From Candidatus Calditenuaceae archaeon (GTDB taxonomy: Archaea > Thermoproteota > Nitrososphaeria_A > Caldarchaeales > Calditenuaceae): a stretch of DNA of 64,000 nucleotides. Both the position numbers and the translations under genes were made by a program. Every line of letters begins with the position of its first letter. The stretch's first letter is position 1. Shown here one piece after another: positions 34,548-42,774 of the stretch. The notes under the pieces are model-generated. The model was not told the origin of the DNA, made no database searches, and was given only the letters and a program-made list of their open reading frames with translations. Where the stretch lies: NCBI GenBank assembly GCA_025058175.1, contig JANXED010000004.1, positions 1 through 64,000 on the forward strand, given 5' to 3'.

Positions 34548-35668
34548 CCGGAGGCGAGGTCCTCTTCAGGACCCAGGAGGTCGGGAGCCTCTCGAGGGCG
34601 CCGTTCCTAAAGGGCAGCTTGGAGGAGAAGGCCTTCCAGGCCAGATACTGGGGGATCAGGCTTGGCGTCGAGGGACACGAGGAGCTGGTTGAGCTGATCA
34701 GGAGGGGCGCCGGAACGTCGGAACTGCTGCCGTGGGCCTCGCTCTACGGGATCAGGTTCCACGAGGCCGCGGGGCTCGACGTCGTCTGGGACGGGGAGCA
34801 GAGGAGGGTCGAGATGTACGAGCACCCCCTCATGCACGTCGAGAACTTCGAGTTCGTGGGGAGGGTTAAGGTCTGGGACGCGGAGACCTACAACAAGGCG
34901 AAGCTAGTGGGGCCTCCGAGGCTGAAGTCCAGCGCCTACCTCGAGGAGTTCCTCTTCGCGAAGTCTAAGGCCACGAAGGAGCTGAAGGTCCCGGTCACGG
35001 GGCCGTACACCCTGATGGACTGGAGCTTCGACGACTACTTCGCGAGGCGCTACGCCCACCTCGAGGACCCGCTGGAAAGGAGAAGGAGGTCGAGACTCGA
35101 CTTCCTCTACAGCCTGATAGAGGAGGTGATGAGACCCGAGCTGAGGGCGCTCGCGGAGGCCGGCGCGAGGAGGATCCAGGTCGACGAGCCAGCGCTGACC
35201 TCGAAGCCCGAGGAGGTGAGGGACTACGTCGAGGCCTTCAACGAGATGGTGAAGGGGTTGGACGTCACTCTCACGCTCCACGTCTGCTACAGCGATTACT
35301 CACTGCTCCTTCCCCACGTGGCCGAGATGAGGATTCACGAGCTCTCGATAGAGTGCGCCAACAGGGACACGACCGACCTCGGCCTAGACGCGAGGGCTAG
35401 GAGGGGCTACTCGATACTGAGGGAGTTCGGGGAACACGACGTCCCGTTCAAGATAGCGCCTGGCGTGATCGACGTCCACACGGACTTCGTCGAGCCGGCG
35501 GAGCTCGTGAGGGACAGGCTGCTCTACGCGGCCAAGCTCCTGGGAGACCCCGCGAAGGTGATTGCCTGTAACGACTGCGGCCTCAGGACGAGAGGGTGGG
35601 AGGTAGCGTTCGAGAAGGAGCGGAGCCTCGTCGAGGGCGCTGGGCTGGCGAGGAGGGCCTCCTCCTGA
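34544..35668 (+). CDS. Methionine synthase, catalytic (MetE-C-like) protein
   Basis: 374 residues from the TTG at 34544. The frame is open from 34511, and the TTGA overlap matches other operons here. Zinc and homocysteine-binding residues of MetE are present: His and Cys in TLHVCYSDY, Glu in ELSIECANR and Cys in VIACNDCGL. It transfers a methyl group to homocysteine. The methyl donor (a folate/pterin or a corrinoid protein) is not shown by the sequence. The separate N-terminal gene suggests the split crenarchaeal type rather than a stand-alone core enzyme. Confidence 0.87.
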   Translation: MTGGEVLFRTQEVGSLSRAPFLKGSLEEKAFQARYWGIRLGVEGHEELVELIRRGAGTSELLPWASLYGIRFHEAAGLDVVWDGEQRRVEMYEHPLMHVENFEFVGRVKVWDAETYNKAKLVGPPRLKSSAYLEEFLFAKSKATKELKVPVTGPYTLMDWSFDDYFARRYAHLEDPLERRRRSRLDFLYSLIEEVMRPELRALAEAGARRIQVDEPALTSKPEEVRDYVEAFNEMVKGLDVTLTLHVCYSDYSLLLPHVAEMRIHELSIECANRDTTDLGLDARARRGYSILREFGEHDVPFKIAPGVIDVHTDFVEPAELVRDRLLYAAKLLGDPAKVIACNDCGLRTRGWEVAFEKERSLVEGAGLARRASS

Positions 35669-35672
35669 AGGG

Positions 35673-36131
35673 TCACTTGGCCTTTCTGGCGACCCCGACC
35701 GGCCCTCCCTTCCTCCCGGTCGTCCTCGTCCTCTGTCCCCTCACCTTCAGGCCCAGCGCGTGCCTCACTCCCCTCCACGACCTGATCCTCTTCTCCCGTT
35801 CTATGTCCTCCCTGACGGCCAGCCTCAGGTCCGGGCCGATGAGGTGGAGGTTCTTCCCGGTCACCGGGTCGCTCCTCCTGTTGAGCATCCACACCGGGAT
35901 GCCGTACTTCAATGGGTTCCTGATCGCGTCCTCGATCTGGGAGAGCTGCTGCTCGGAGAGCTGGCCCAACCTCAAGGTCGGGTCTATCCCGAGGGCCCTC
36001 GAGATCGCGTATCCGAGGTTGATCCCGACGCCCTCGATCGCGGCAAGTGCGAACGGGACGTGCTTGGTCCCGTCCAGGTCGGTCCCCAGCAGCCTGACTA
36101 TCAGCTTCGCCTCCCTCTGTTGGGCCGCCAT
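35673..36131 (-). CDS. rpsM: 30S ribosomal protein S13 (uS13)
   Basis: 152 residues from the ATG at 36131; the frame continues upstream only as antisense of dnaG. Features of uS13: LGTDLDGTKHVPFALAAIEG, NRRSDPVTGKNLHLIG, SWRGVRHALGLKVRGQRTRT and a basic tail. In many archaea rpsM heads an operon with rpsD, rpsK and rpoD; here it stands alone, convergent with metE-C and divergent from dnaG. Confidence 0.97.
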   Translation of the reverse strand: MAAQQREAKLIVRLLGTDLDGTKHVPFALAAIEGVGINLGYAISRALGIDPTLRLGQLSEQQLSQIEDAIRNPLKYGIPVWMLNRRSDPVTGKNLHLIGPDLRLAVREDIEREKRIRSWRGVRHALGLKVRGQRTRTTGRKGGPVGVARKAK

Positions 36132-36164
36132 CCCCACCAGCTGCCGAGCAGGTCGTAAAAAACG

Positions 36165-36211
36165 TTCACGCCGCCGGCGTTCGTCCGGGAAGCCGTTCAA
36201 ACTTAAAAAAA
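36165..36211. promoter_or_regulatory. Divergent rpsM/dnaG promoter region
   Basis: A poly-A tract around 36165-36170 reads as TTTTTTAC towards rpsM. AACTTAAAAAAATG near 36199-36211 lies about 30-40 nt before the dnaG start. The spacing is plausible but not exact. Confidence 0.35.
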
Positions 36212-36242
36212 TGGACGGAGCCAATCCGGACAGGGTTAAGGC

Positions 36243-37409
36243 GTGACTTCGCAGCAGTCCTCGGTCAAGTACGTGATAGAGGCGAAGGTGGAGGTTGACG
36301 GCATCGTCGACAAGAACGACGTGATAGGCGCGGTCTTCGGGCAGACGGAGGGGATCTTCAGCGCCGACCTCGACCTGAGGGAGCTCCAGAAGACCGGGAG
36401 GATCGGGAGGATAGAGGTCCACATCCACGCCCAGGGCGACAGGACCGTCGGGAAGGTCCTGGTCCCCACGAGCGTCGACAGGTTCCACACCGCCCTGATC
36501 GCGGCTATGGTCGAGAGCGTCGACAGGGTAGGTCCGTACTCCGCGAGGGTCACGATCGAGAAGATCGAGGACGTCAGGGCCGAGAAGAGGAAGCGGATCA
36601 TCGAGAGGGCGAGGTCCCTGCTGATCGAGTGGGAGAGGAGGAGGGTGCCGGAGGTCGACGAGGCCCTGAAGGAGCTCGAGGAGACGATCGCGAAGTCCAG
36701 GGTCGTCGAGATAGGGCCCGACAACCTCCCCGCGGGGCCCGAGGCCCTGACCAGCGACGAGGTGATCGTCGTCGAGGGCAGGGCCGACGTCATCAACCTC
36801 CTCAGGCACGGCTATTTCAACGCGATCGGAGTCGAGGGCGTCAAGGTCCCCTACTCCCTTGAGGAACTGGTGAGCAGGAAGAGGGTGATCGCGTTCCTCG
36901 ATGGCGACAGGGGAGGCGACATGATCCTGAGGGAGCTGGCGAGGCGGATCAAGATCGACCTGGTCGCGAGGGCTCCTCCGGGCAGGGAGGTGGAGTCCCT
37001 GGGGGCCAAGGAGATCGCCGAGGCCCTCGCCAACGCCGTCCCGCTCCAAGAGGCCCTGAAGAGGATAGGGGTCCACATCGAGCACGAGAAGGCTGAGCAT
37101 GCCGCAGCGCCGTTCGAGAAGCTGAAGAGGTACGTCGAGGAGGTCGAGGGCAGCCTGATGGCGATAGGCCTCAAGGACGACCTCTCGGAGGCCTTCAGGG
37201 TCCCGGTAAGCGAGCTCTACCAAAGGCTCTCCTCCGATGGCGACGTGAAGTACGTCGTCTTCGACGGCGTCGTGACCCAGAGGCTCGTGGACCTAATGAA
37301 GGAGAGGGGGAGAGAGGTGCTGCTGGTCGGGGCGAGGGTCGCGGAGAACGTCCAGAGGGCGGGGAACGTGAGGGTCTACAACTTCGAGTCGGTCAAGAGA
37401 GCCGCGTGA
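36243..37409 (+). CDS. dnaG: Archaeal DnaG-type primase/exosome subunit
   Basis: 388 residues, GTG start. A central Toprim domain has the catalytic Glu in VIVVEGRADVINLL and the acidic pair in AFLDGDRGGD. The flanking N-terminal region (YVIEAKVEVDGIVDKNDVIG) and the C-terminal helical region are typical of archaeal DnaG. In Sulfolobus the protein is a constituent of the RNA exosome and can also make primers. Divergent from rpsM. Confidence 0.95.
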   Translation: MTSQQSSVKYVIEAKVEVDGIVDKNDVIGAVFGQTEGIFSADLDLRELQKTGRIGRIEVHIHAQGDRTVGKVLVPTSVDRFHTALIAAMVESVDRVGPYSARVTIEKIEDVRAEKRKRIIERARSLLIEWERRRVPEVDEALKELEETIAKSRVVEIGPDNLPAGPEALTSDEVIVVEGRADVINLLRHGYFNAIGVEGVKVPYSLEELVSRKRVIAFLDGDRGGDMILRELARRIKIDLVARAPPGREVESLGAKEIAEALANAVPLQEALKRIGVHIEHEKAEHAAAPFEKLKRYVEEVEGSLMAIGLKDDLSEAFRVPVSELYQRLSSDGDVKYVVFDGVVTQRLVDLMKERGREVLLVGARVAENVQRAGNVRVYNFESVKRAA

Positions 37410-37443
37410 CGGCGGACACGCTTGCCTGAACCGTTGGGTTACA

Positions 37444-37453
37444 CGTTAATAGC
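37444..37453 (+). promoter_or_regulatory. Promoter of the ubiquitin-like protein gene
   Basis: CGTTAATAGC lies about 27 nt before the ATG at 37475, giving the small Ubl gene its own leaderless transcript. Confidence 0.45.
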
Positions 37454-37474
37454 TGAGCGACCGACTGAGCCCGG

Positions 37475-37774
37475 ATGAGGGTAGAGCTCTTCAGCCACCT
37501 GAAGAGGGCCGCTGGCTCCGGGACGGTCGAGGTCAGGGTGGAGGGGGAGATGCCGTTGAAGGAGGCGCTCAAGCTCCTGCCCGAGGGCGTGAGGGAGCTC
37601 GTCATCGACGAGTACGGGTCCATCAGGTCTGGGCTACTGGTGCTCGTGAACGGGGTCGACGCAAGGACCGTCTACAACTACAGGGTCACCGTCAGGGACA
37701 ACGACGTGGTCTCGATAGTCCCGATGATCCACGGAGGCTCGACGGCGAGCGCCGAAATCCGTCCAGGGGGATGA
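37475..37774 (+). CDS. MoaD/Urm1-like ubiquitin-fold protein with C-terminal extension
   Basis: 99 residues. A beta-grasp pattern runs from MRVELFSHLKRAAG through VRVEGEMPLKEALKLL and LLVLVNGVDARTV to DNDVVSIVPMIHGG. The IHGG at residues 85-88 is where Urm1 (ends in HGG) and many MoaD/SAMP proteins terminate. Here 11 more residues follow, ending in RPGG. The functional C-terminus is therefore either the terminal GG or the internal HGG after processing. Roles may be sulfur carrier (molybdopterin or tRNA thiolation) or protein modifier; no E1-like, MoaE or JAMM gene is in the window. Confidence 0.8.
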   Translation: MRVELFSHLKRAAGSGTVEVRVEGEMPLKEALKLLPEGVRELVIDEYGSIRSGLLVLVNGVDARTVYNYRVTVRDNDVVSIVPMIHGGSTASAEIRPGG

Positions 37775-37781
37775 ACGCCCG

Positions 37782-38114
37782 ATGAGCGGCCCCGTCGCGG
37801 GTATTCCGGGCTACCCGTACTCGCTTATTGCGCTCCTCGCAGCCTCCTTCGTTGTGCTCCTCTTCGCGGGCCCGAGGACGCCGAAGCTGGAGCCCCGCGT
37901 CACCCCCATCCACAAGGTCTCCCGAGCGCTGAGGTACGCGCTGGGCGAGGAGGAATCGATCGACCTGAAAAGCGCTAAGTGGCTCTTCTACCGGCTGGGG
38001 CCGAGGGGCCCCGGGAGATTTTCTGGGCTCAGCATGAGGGCCCTCTTCGCCCTGACGTCAATGGCTCCCCGTGCCAGGAGGTGGTTGGTCAGGTGGGCGG
38101 CCAGGAGAGGGTAG
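37782..38114 (+). CDS. Small single-helix membrane protein heading the MoxR-DUF58 operon
   Basis: 110 residues. One transmembrane helix (about 15-30) is followed by a basic cytoplasmic-type tail rich in Arg and Trp. No family recognised. The 3' end overlaps the start of the MoxR gene, so it is probably translated together with the MoxR-DUF58 pair. It may be a membrane partner of that complex, an inference from position only. Confidence 0.5.
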   Translation: MSGPVAGIPGYPYSLIALLAASFVVLLFAGPRTPKLEPRVTPIHKVSRALRYALGEEESIDLKSAKWLFYRLGPRGPGRFSGLSMRALFALTSMAPRARRWLVRWAARRG

Positions 38115-39067
38115 AGCTGCTGAGCCTCCAGGAGCTGAAGGAGGTCGTCCATAGGGTCGTCAGCGAGATCCACAGGGTCATAGTCGGGATGGACGACGCG
38201 ATAGAGGCCCTGATCATCGCGCTCCTTACCGAGGGCCACGTGCTGATGGAGGGAGTGCCGGGACTCGCGAAGACCTACCTCGCCAAGTACTTCGCCAGGA
38301 CGCTCAGCCTCTCCTTCAGCAGGATCCAGATCACGAGCGACCTCCTCCCGTCCGACATCACGGGTTCCCTGGTCTACGACAGGGCCACCGGACAGTTCGT
38401 CTTCAGGAAGGGACCGATATTCGCGAACCTGGTCCTAGCAGACGAGATCAACAGGGGCCCTCCGAGGACGCAGTCGGCGCTACTTGAGGTGATGCAGGAG
38501 CGTCAGGTGACCGTCGAGGGCGTGAGCTACGAGGTCCCGAGGCCCTTCATGGTGATAGCGACCCAGAATCCTATCGAGCTCGAAGGGACATTCCCGCTCC
38601 CCGAGGCCCAGCTCGACAGGTTCCTGATGAGGGTCGTCGTCACCCATCCGGAACGCGACCAGGAGATCGAAGTCCTCAAGATGAAGCAGGCCTCCGGAGA
38701 GGAGCCCGACGTCAGCCCGGTCGTCAAGGCGGACACGGTGCTGAAGGGTATAGCCGCGATCTCGTCGGTGTACGTCGACGAGTCCATCATGGCGTACATT
38801 GTAGACGTCGTCAGGAGGACGAGGCAGATGCCGGAGGTCTACCTCGGTGCCAGCACCAGGGCCGAGGTCGCCCTGATGTACGCCGCGAAGGCCAAGGCCG
38901 CGATCTCCGGGTACCCTTACGTCACGCCGGACCACGTGAAGGCAGTCGCTCCCTTGGTCCTGAACCACAGGATAATCCTGAGGTCCAGGAGGAAGGGGCC
39001 CTTCTCCTCCTGGTCCGAGTTCGAGGTGATCCGCAGGGCCCTGGAGGAGGTGGACGTCCCGGTTTGA
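38093..39067 (+). CDS. MoxR-family AAA+ ATPase
   Basis: 324 residues from the GTG at 38093; GTG 38081 and an open frame from 37979 are alternatives. Walker A GVPGLAKT, Walker B VLADEINRGPPRTQSALLEV, sensor region IATQNPIELEGTFPLPEAQ and the ASTRAEV sensor 2 area are intact. MoxR ATPases act as chaperones that mature partner complexes, typically together with a DUF58 protein, which follows here with a 4-bp overlap. Confidence 0.95.
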   Translation: MGGQERVELLSLQELKEVVHRVVSEIHRVIVGMDDAIEALIIALLTEGHVLMEGVPGLAKTYLAKYFARTLSLSFSRIQITSDLLPSDITGSLVYDRATGQFVFRKGPIFANLVLADEINRGPPRTQSALLEVMQERQVTVEGVSYEVPRPFMVIATQNPIELEGTFPLPEAQLDRFLMRVVVTHPERDQEIEVLKMKQASGEEPDVSPVVKADTVLKGIAAISSVYVDESIMAYIVDVVRRTRQMPEVYLGASTRAEVALMYAAKAKAAISGYPYVTPDHVKAVAPLVLNHRIILRSRRKGPFSSWSEFEVIRRALEEVDVPV

Positions 39068-40323
39068 TGACGGTCCAAGCGAGACTGCTGCTGATCGAGG
39101 CCGCGGTCTCGTCCTTCCTCTTCGGGGCCGTCTTCCCGAACCCCGTCATGTTCCTCTCCATGGCCTTCCTGACGTTCTTCTTCGCATTCTACGTGCTTTT
39201 GACCTCTCGGAGGCTATCGTCGCTGAACCACTCCTCGATCGAAGTGAGGAGGGAGCTATCCGCGGAGGAGTTGCCCGAGGGCTCGACTGTGGAGGTCAAG
39301 GTGGAGGTGGAGCTGGGGTGGGAGGGAGGCGTGGAGGTCCGGGAGCTCTTCCCGAGCGGCCTCAGGCTGAGGGAGGGAGCGAGCTCGGCCAGGTCCACGC
39401 TCAACGGCAGGGGCAGGCTCGGCTTCTCCTACAGGGCCTCCCTCTGGAGGGGAGTGAGATCCGCGGAGTTCAAGGGGGTGGCCTGCACGCTCACCGACCC
39501 GTGGAGGCTCGTCAGCAGGACGGTCGTCGTGCCGTCTCCGGGCGTGGTCAGGTCATCGAAGGAGAGGACCAGGTCTAGTGAGTTCGAGACCGGCGGGAGG
39601 CTCCTGGGCCCGGTCTTCGGGACCGTGGTGAATCCGTTCGTCGGTGAGGACGCCCACTTCGTCGGGGTAAGGCCCTTCATTCCTGGCGACAAGCTCCGCA
39701 GCGTCCACTGGAGGAGCACGGCCAAGCTCACCGACAACGAGATTCTCGTGAAGAAGTTCGAGAGGCTCGCGAGGGGAAGGGTCGTCGCGGTGATCGACTG
39801 CTCGCCGGAGATGAGGTTCGGGACATCGCCCGACTACTTCGACGACGCGCTGGACTTCCTTGAGCCCGTCTGCGTCCAGTTCATCGAGCAGGGTAACTCG
39901 GTGAGGCTCTTCGCGGTGACCGGGGAGGGGCTCCTGACACAGTCGCCCAGGTCGCCCGCGGAGGTCGAGGGCTTCCTGAGGTCGCTCGAGGTCTCGGATG
40001 TCGGGAGGCTGAAGTACGCCCCCGAGGTGGCCGAGTCGCTCACGCCGGGCTCCTTTCTCATCGTCGTGACCTCCCTCGGATCGGCGCAGATCCCTGAGCT
40101 CTCGGAGCTCGCACGCGCGGCGGTCTCGATGGGATGCAGGGTCCTCGTGGTGTACCCGAGGGTCGCTTCGTACCTGGGCCGCGCGATGGACCTCGCGAGG
40201 GGCCTGCTCGAGGCCATCCAATCGAGGGACTTGGCAGCCTTCCCGGAGGAGTGCGCGATCGAGGAGCTGGAGGGCGTTCCGAGCATCAGGGCCGCAGGGA
40301 GGTCGGTCGCGCGTGAGGGCTAG
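39064..40323 (+). CDS. DUF58 protein with N-terminal membrane anchor
   Basis: 419 residues from TTG 39064 (TTGA overlap) or ATG 39067. Two hydrophobic helices at the N-terminus (about 8-45), a beta-rich middle (Ig-like), then the DUF58 signature VRPFIPGDKLRSVHWRSTAK. A von Willebrand A-like fold follows (VAVIDCSPEMRFG). DUF58 proteins partner MoxR ATPases. The last 11 bp overlap the next membrane protein gene. Confidence 0.92.
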   Translation: MMTVQARLLLIEAAVSSFLFGAVFPNPVMFLSMAFLTFFFAFYVLLTSRRLSSLNHSSIEVRRELSAEELPEGSTVEVKVEVELGWEGGVEVRELFPSGLRLREGASSARSTLNGRGRLGFSYRASLWRGVRSAEFKGVACTLTDPWRLVSRTVVVPSPGVVRSSKERTRSSEFETGGRLLGPVFGTVVNPFVGEDAHFVGVRPFIPGDKLRSVHWRSTAKLTDNEILVKKFERLARGRVVAVIDCSPEMRFGTSPDYFDDALDFLEPVCVQFIEQGNSVRLFAVTGEGLLTQSPRSPAEVEGFLRSLEVSDVGRLKYAPEVAESLTPGSFLIVVTSLGSAQIPELSELARAAVSMGCRVLVVYPRVASYLGRAMDLARGLLEAIQSRDLAAFPEECAIEELEGVPSIRAAGRSVAREG

Positions 40324-41029
40324 CGAGCTGGTCCTCGGCCTGATGGCCTTGTCGCCGGCGCTATACATGCTGGCGGCCACAGTCGTCGAGACGAGGTGGA
40401 CCCTGTTCTCGGCGCTCGGGTTCATCTCCCTCTCCACGACCATGCTCCCAGCGAGGATGCAGTCCCTCACCCTCGCGCTGATCTACGCCCCCGCGCTCTA
40501 CGCGGTCTACGACCTGGTCGCCTCCAACAACCTGTACCTCCTCGACCTCGCGGGGGGATACGTGGTCTCCCTTCCGGTCCTGATCGTGGCCTCGGCGCTG
40601 CAGGCGAGTTCGGTCGCGGGCCTCGTGGGGGCGTACGTCTCGTCGGTCCTGGTCTCGATGGTCGGCCTCTTCGGCGCCGAGATCTCGAAGGGAAACCCGC
40701 GGGCCTTGCTCCACGCGCTCATCTCCTCCTTCCTGAGGGGGCAGGAGAGGGAGCTGGGCGCGGTCGATCCCTCGCTGCTCGCGCCGGTGGTGCCGCTAAT
40801 GGCCGTCTCCCTGATATCGCTCCTGCTCTTCGCCCACCATAGGCTGGGGCTGAGGTCCGAGTCCCTCTACGGGACGCTGATCAAGTCCGGGGCGGCCTCG
40901 GTGGCCCTGCTCGCGCTGATCGTCTACTACTCGGCTGTCTTTCCAGACGGCGTCGCGGCCGGGACGCTCGCGGTCGCGCTCGTCGTCCTGTTGGGTGGTG
41001 CGTATGCGGCGGTCGCTGCTAGGCGCTGA
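40313..41029 (+). CDS. Polytopic membrane protein of the MoxR-DUF58 operon
   Basis: 238 residues, GTG start, about seven hydrophobic helices covering nearly the whole sequence and ending in AVAARR. No recognisable motif. It overlaps the DUF58 gene upstream and the secreted protein gene downstream, which suggests a membrane complex assembled with MoxR's help. Confidence 0.65.
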   Translation: MRASELVLGLMALSPALYMLAATVVETRWTLFSALGFISLSTTMLPARMQSLTLALIYAPALYAVYDLVASNNLYLLDLAGGYVVSLPVLIVASALQASSVAGLVGAYVSSVLVSMVGLFGAEISKGNPRALLHALISSFLRGQERELGAVDPSLLAPVVPLMAVSLISLLLFAHHRLGLRSESLYGTLIKSGAASVALLALIVYYSAVFPDGVAAGTLAVALVVLLGGAYAAVAARR

Positions 41030-42545
41030 GCTGCTGATCGTCGCGGTCCTGCTCTCGGCGCCCTTGCCGGCCGCCTCCCAGGCCACCGAGCCCTGTGCGC
41101 TGCTGGTCGGATACGGAGGTCAGGGGTTCCTGCCCTTCGTCGACGGGGGCGCCCTGAACTTCGCGGTCGGCGAGCGGCTCCACGTCCTCACCCCGGCAGG
41201 GGGCGCGACGGTCCAGCTGATCGACCCGCGAGGCAGGGTCGAACGTCACGAACTCGCAGGAGGGATTCAGACGAGGCTGAAGGAGTTCGGGCGCGGCGAC
41301 GGAGGCGTCTGGAGGCTGGTATCCGGCGACAGATGTGAGATGACCTTGACGGTCTCGGAGAGGGGTTCGGTGATCTACGGCGAGGTCGTGGTGGAGAAGG
41401 ACTTCAGGGGCGCGATCGTCCTGAGCATCAGGGGTCCGCCCTACATCGGCTTCAGCGTGGAGGAGCCGAGGGACGACAGGAACGTCCTCTGGACGAGGCC
41501 GGGCGGAGAGCTGCTCCTCGAGCTCGGGAGGCCCATCAGGTCGGTCGTCGTCTACCTGCTCTACCCCGACCGCGTGACGATCTCCGGTAAGGTTGGCGAG
41601 ACGCCGTTCACCTACACGATCGATCCGCTGGTCGGCGTCTACAGGTACGAAAGGCCCGTGAGGGGGACGCAGGTCCCGGTGAGGCTGCCGGAGCTCGGGA
41701 GCGTCGGCCCGGGCGGTACCTTCCCCCTCAGGTACGGCACTTACACGCTGAGGGTGATGGGGACGGCCCCCGACGGCCAGCAGTTCTCGATGACGTTCGC
41801 GGTCGAGGTCGCTCCCTTCGCGTTCAGGGCCCCGAGGCTCTCGACGTACTTGGTGACTGACGTCGACAAGTTGAGGGAGGGGATAAGGCTGGTCTTCCTG
41901 AACTACGAGACCGGGACCGTCGAGTCGATCGCCCTCAAGGTGCCGATGTACGAGGTTGTGGTCCTCGACGAGAGGACCGGCCAGCCCATCGAGGACTACT
42001 CGCTCTCGGTGGAGGGGATGATCGGCGTTAGGGACGGGGCCGCCACCGTGCTCCTCCCGAGGAGCTTCGACCTGCGAGAGGTCCAGGTCGGCGAAGACGT
42101 GCTGAAGGTGAAGCCGTCTCTGATCATCGAGGGCGTGAACTTGACCGGCGTGGTCCGCGAGGTCATTCTGAGGAGGGGCGAGCCGACCGTCCTGAGCGTC
42201 CCGATGTCCGAGGTCCAGCTCAGGGTCAGGCTCGCGGGTCACCAGGATGCCATAAGGGCCAAGGTCTCGCTGAACGGCTCGACCCCCCTTGAGCTCGAGG
42301 GCGCCGCCCGCATCAGGTTGCCGGCCTACCTTTACAACGCGACCGCAGAGACGCCCTGGGGAAGGGTCGGGGGGCTCTTCGACGCCTCCAGGGAGAGGGA
42401 GGTGGAGCTCGTCGTCTACGCGCCGACCGACCTGACGCTCGCTCTGGCCTTTGCGGCCGCCGCCCAGCTCGCGGTTCTCGCGGCGATCTCCTTAAGAGCC
42501 TACAGGGCCGGGTCCCGTCACAGGGTTAAGAGCGAGTCAGGATGA
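41004..42545 (+). CDS. Secreted beta-rich protein with C-terminal membrane anchor (MoxR-DUF58 operon)
   Basis: 513 residues from the ATG at 41004. A signal peptide (about 1-26, ending APLPAASQA) leads to a long beta-rich ectodomain, probably several Ig/carboxypeptidase-regulatory-like repeats. A single transmembrane helix (about 475-500) and a basic tail end the protein. No catalytic motif. The gene overlaps the upstream membrane protein by 26 bp. The operon resembles in outline the bacterial Bat-type MoxR-DUF58-surface protein sets, but the ectodomain is not recognised. Confidence 0.65.
   Translation: MRRSLLGAELLIVAVLLSAPLPAASQATEPCALLVGYGGQGFLPFVDGGALNFAVGERLHVLTPAGGATVQLIDPRGRVERHELAGGIQTRLKEFGRGDGGVWRLVSGDRCEMTLTVSERGSVIYGEVVVEKDFRGAIVLSIRGPPYIGFSVEEPRDDRNVLWTRPGGELLLELGRPIRSVVVYLLYPDRVTISGKVGETPFTYTIDPLVGVYRYERPVRGTQVPVRLPELGSVGPGGTFPLRYGTYTLRVMGTAPDGQQFSMTFAVEVAPFAFRAPRLSTYLVTDVDKLREGIRLVFLNYETGTVESIALKVPMYEVVVLDERTGQPIEDYSLSVEGMIGVRDGAATVLLPRSFDLREVQVGEDVLKVKPSLIIEGVNLTGVVREVILRRGEPTVLSVPMSEVQLRVRLAGHQDAIRAKVSLNGSTPLELEGAARIRLPAYLYNATAETPWGRVGGLFDASREREVELVVYAPTDLTLALAFAAAAQLAVLAAISLRAYRAGSRHRVKSESG
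42524..42532 (+). promoter_or_regulatory. Promoter of tRNA-Ser
   Basis: GGTTAAGAG, inside the last codons of the preceding gene, is centred about 29 nt before the first base of the tRNA at 42557. Confidence 0.45.
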
Positions 42546-42556
42546 CTCTCCGCAGA

Positions 42557-42670
42557 GCCGGGGTCCCATAGCGGCCATTGGGGCGGCCTCGAGATCGTGA
42601 AGGGTCTGGCCGGAACGCGAAAGCCGCTGCCCCCTCGGGGGGCGCGCGGGTTCGAGTCCCGCCCCCGGCG
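42557..42670 (+). tRNA. tRNA-Ser (CGA), with intron
   Basis: Acceptor stem GCCGGGG (42557-42563) pairs with CCCCGGC (42663-42669); G42670 is the discriminator. D-stem CCCA/TGGG. Anticodon stem GCGGC (42583-42587) pairs with GCCGC (42623-42627). The loop begins C-T-CGA-G, giving anticodon CGA at 42590-42592. A long variable arm with a 6-bp stem (GCCCCC/GGGGGC, 42629-42643) marks a class II tRNA, fitting Ser. T-arm GCGGG-TTCGAGT-CCCGC is at 42646-42662. No CCA is encoded. About 28 nt between positions 37 and 38 are excess and form an intron. Confidence 0.9.
42594..42621 (+). other. Intron of tRNA-Ser(CGA)
   Basis: About 28 nt inserted at the canonical archaeal site between tRNA positions 37 and 38, inferred from perfect pairing of the anticodon stem on either side. 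A perfect bulge-helix-bulge could not be drawn by eye, so each boundary may be off by 1-2 nt. Confidence 0.7.
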
Positions 42671-42774
42671 TTCTTAATAGACGAGTACAAAGTATCGCGC
42701 CCGCAATTGAAGCACGATGGTCTACAGAAATGATATTGACGATGTGAGGATGGTTACATGTTGAGTGGAGTGAA

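Noticed and set aside
35673-37223. A 516-codon open frame on the minus strand ending in rpsM
   Set aside because: Only the last 152 codons (from the ATG at 36131) encode S13; the rest is the antisense of dnaG, open because of GC-rich codon bias.
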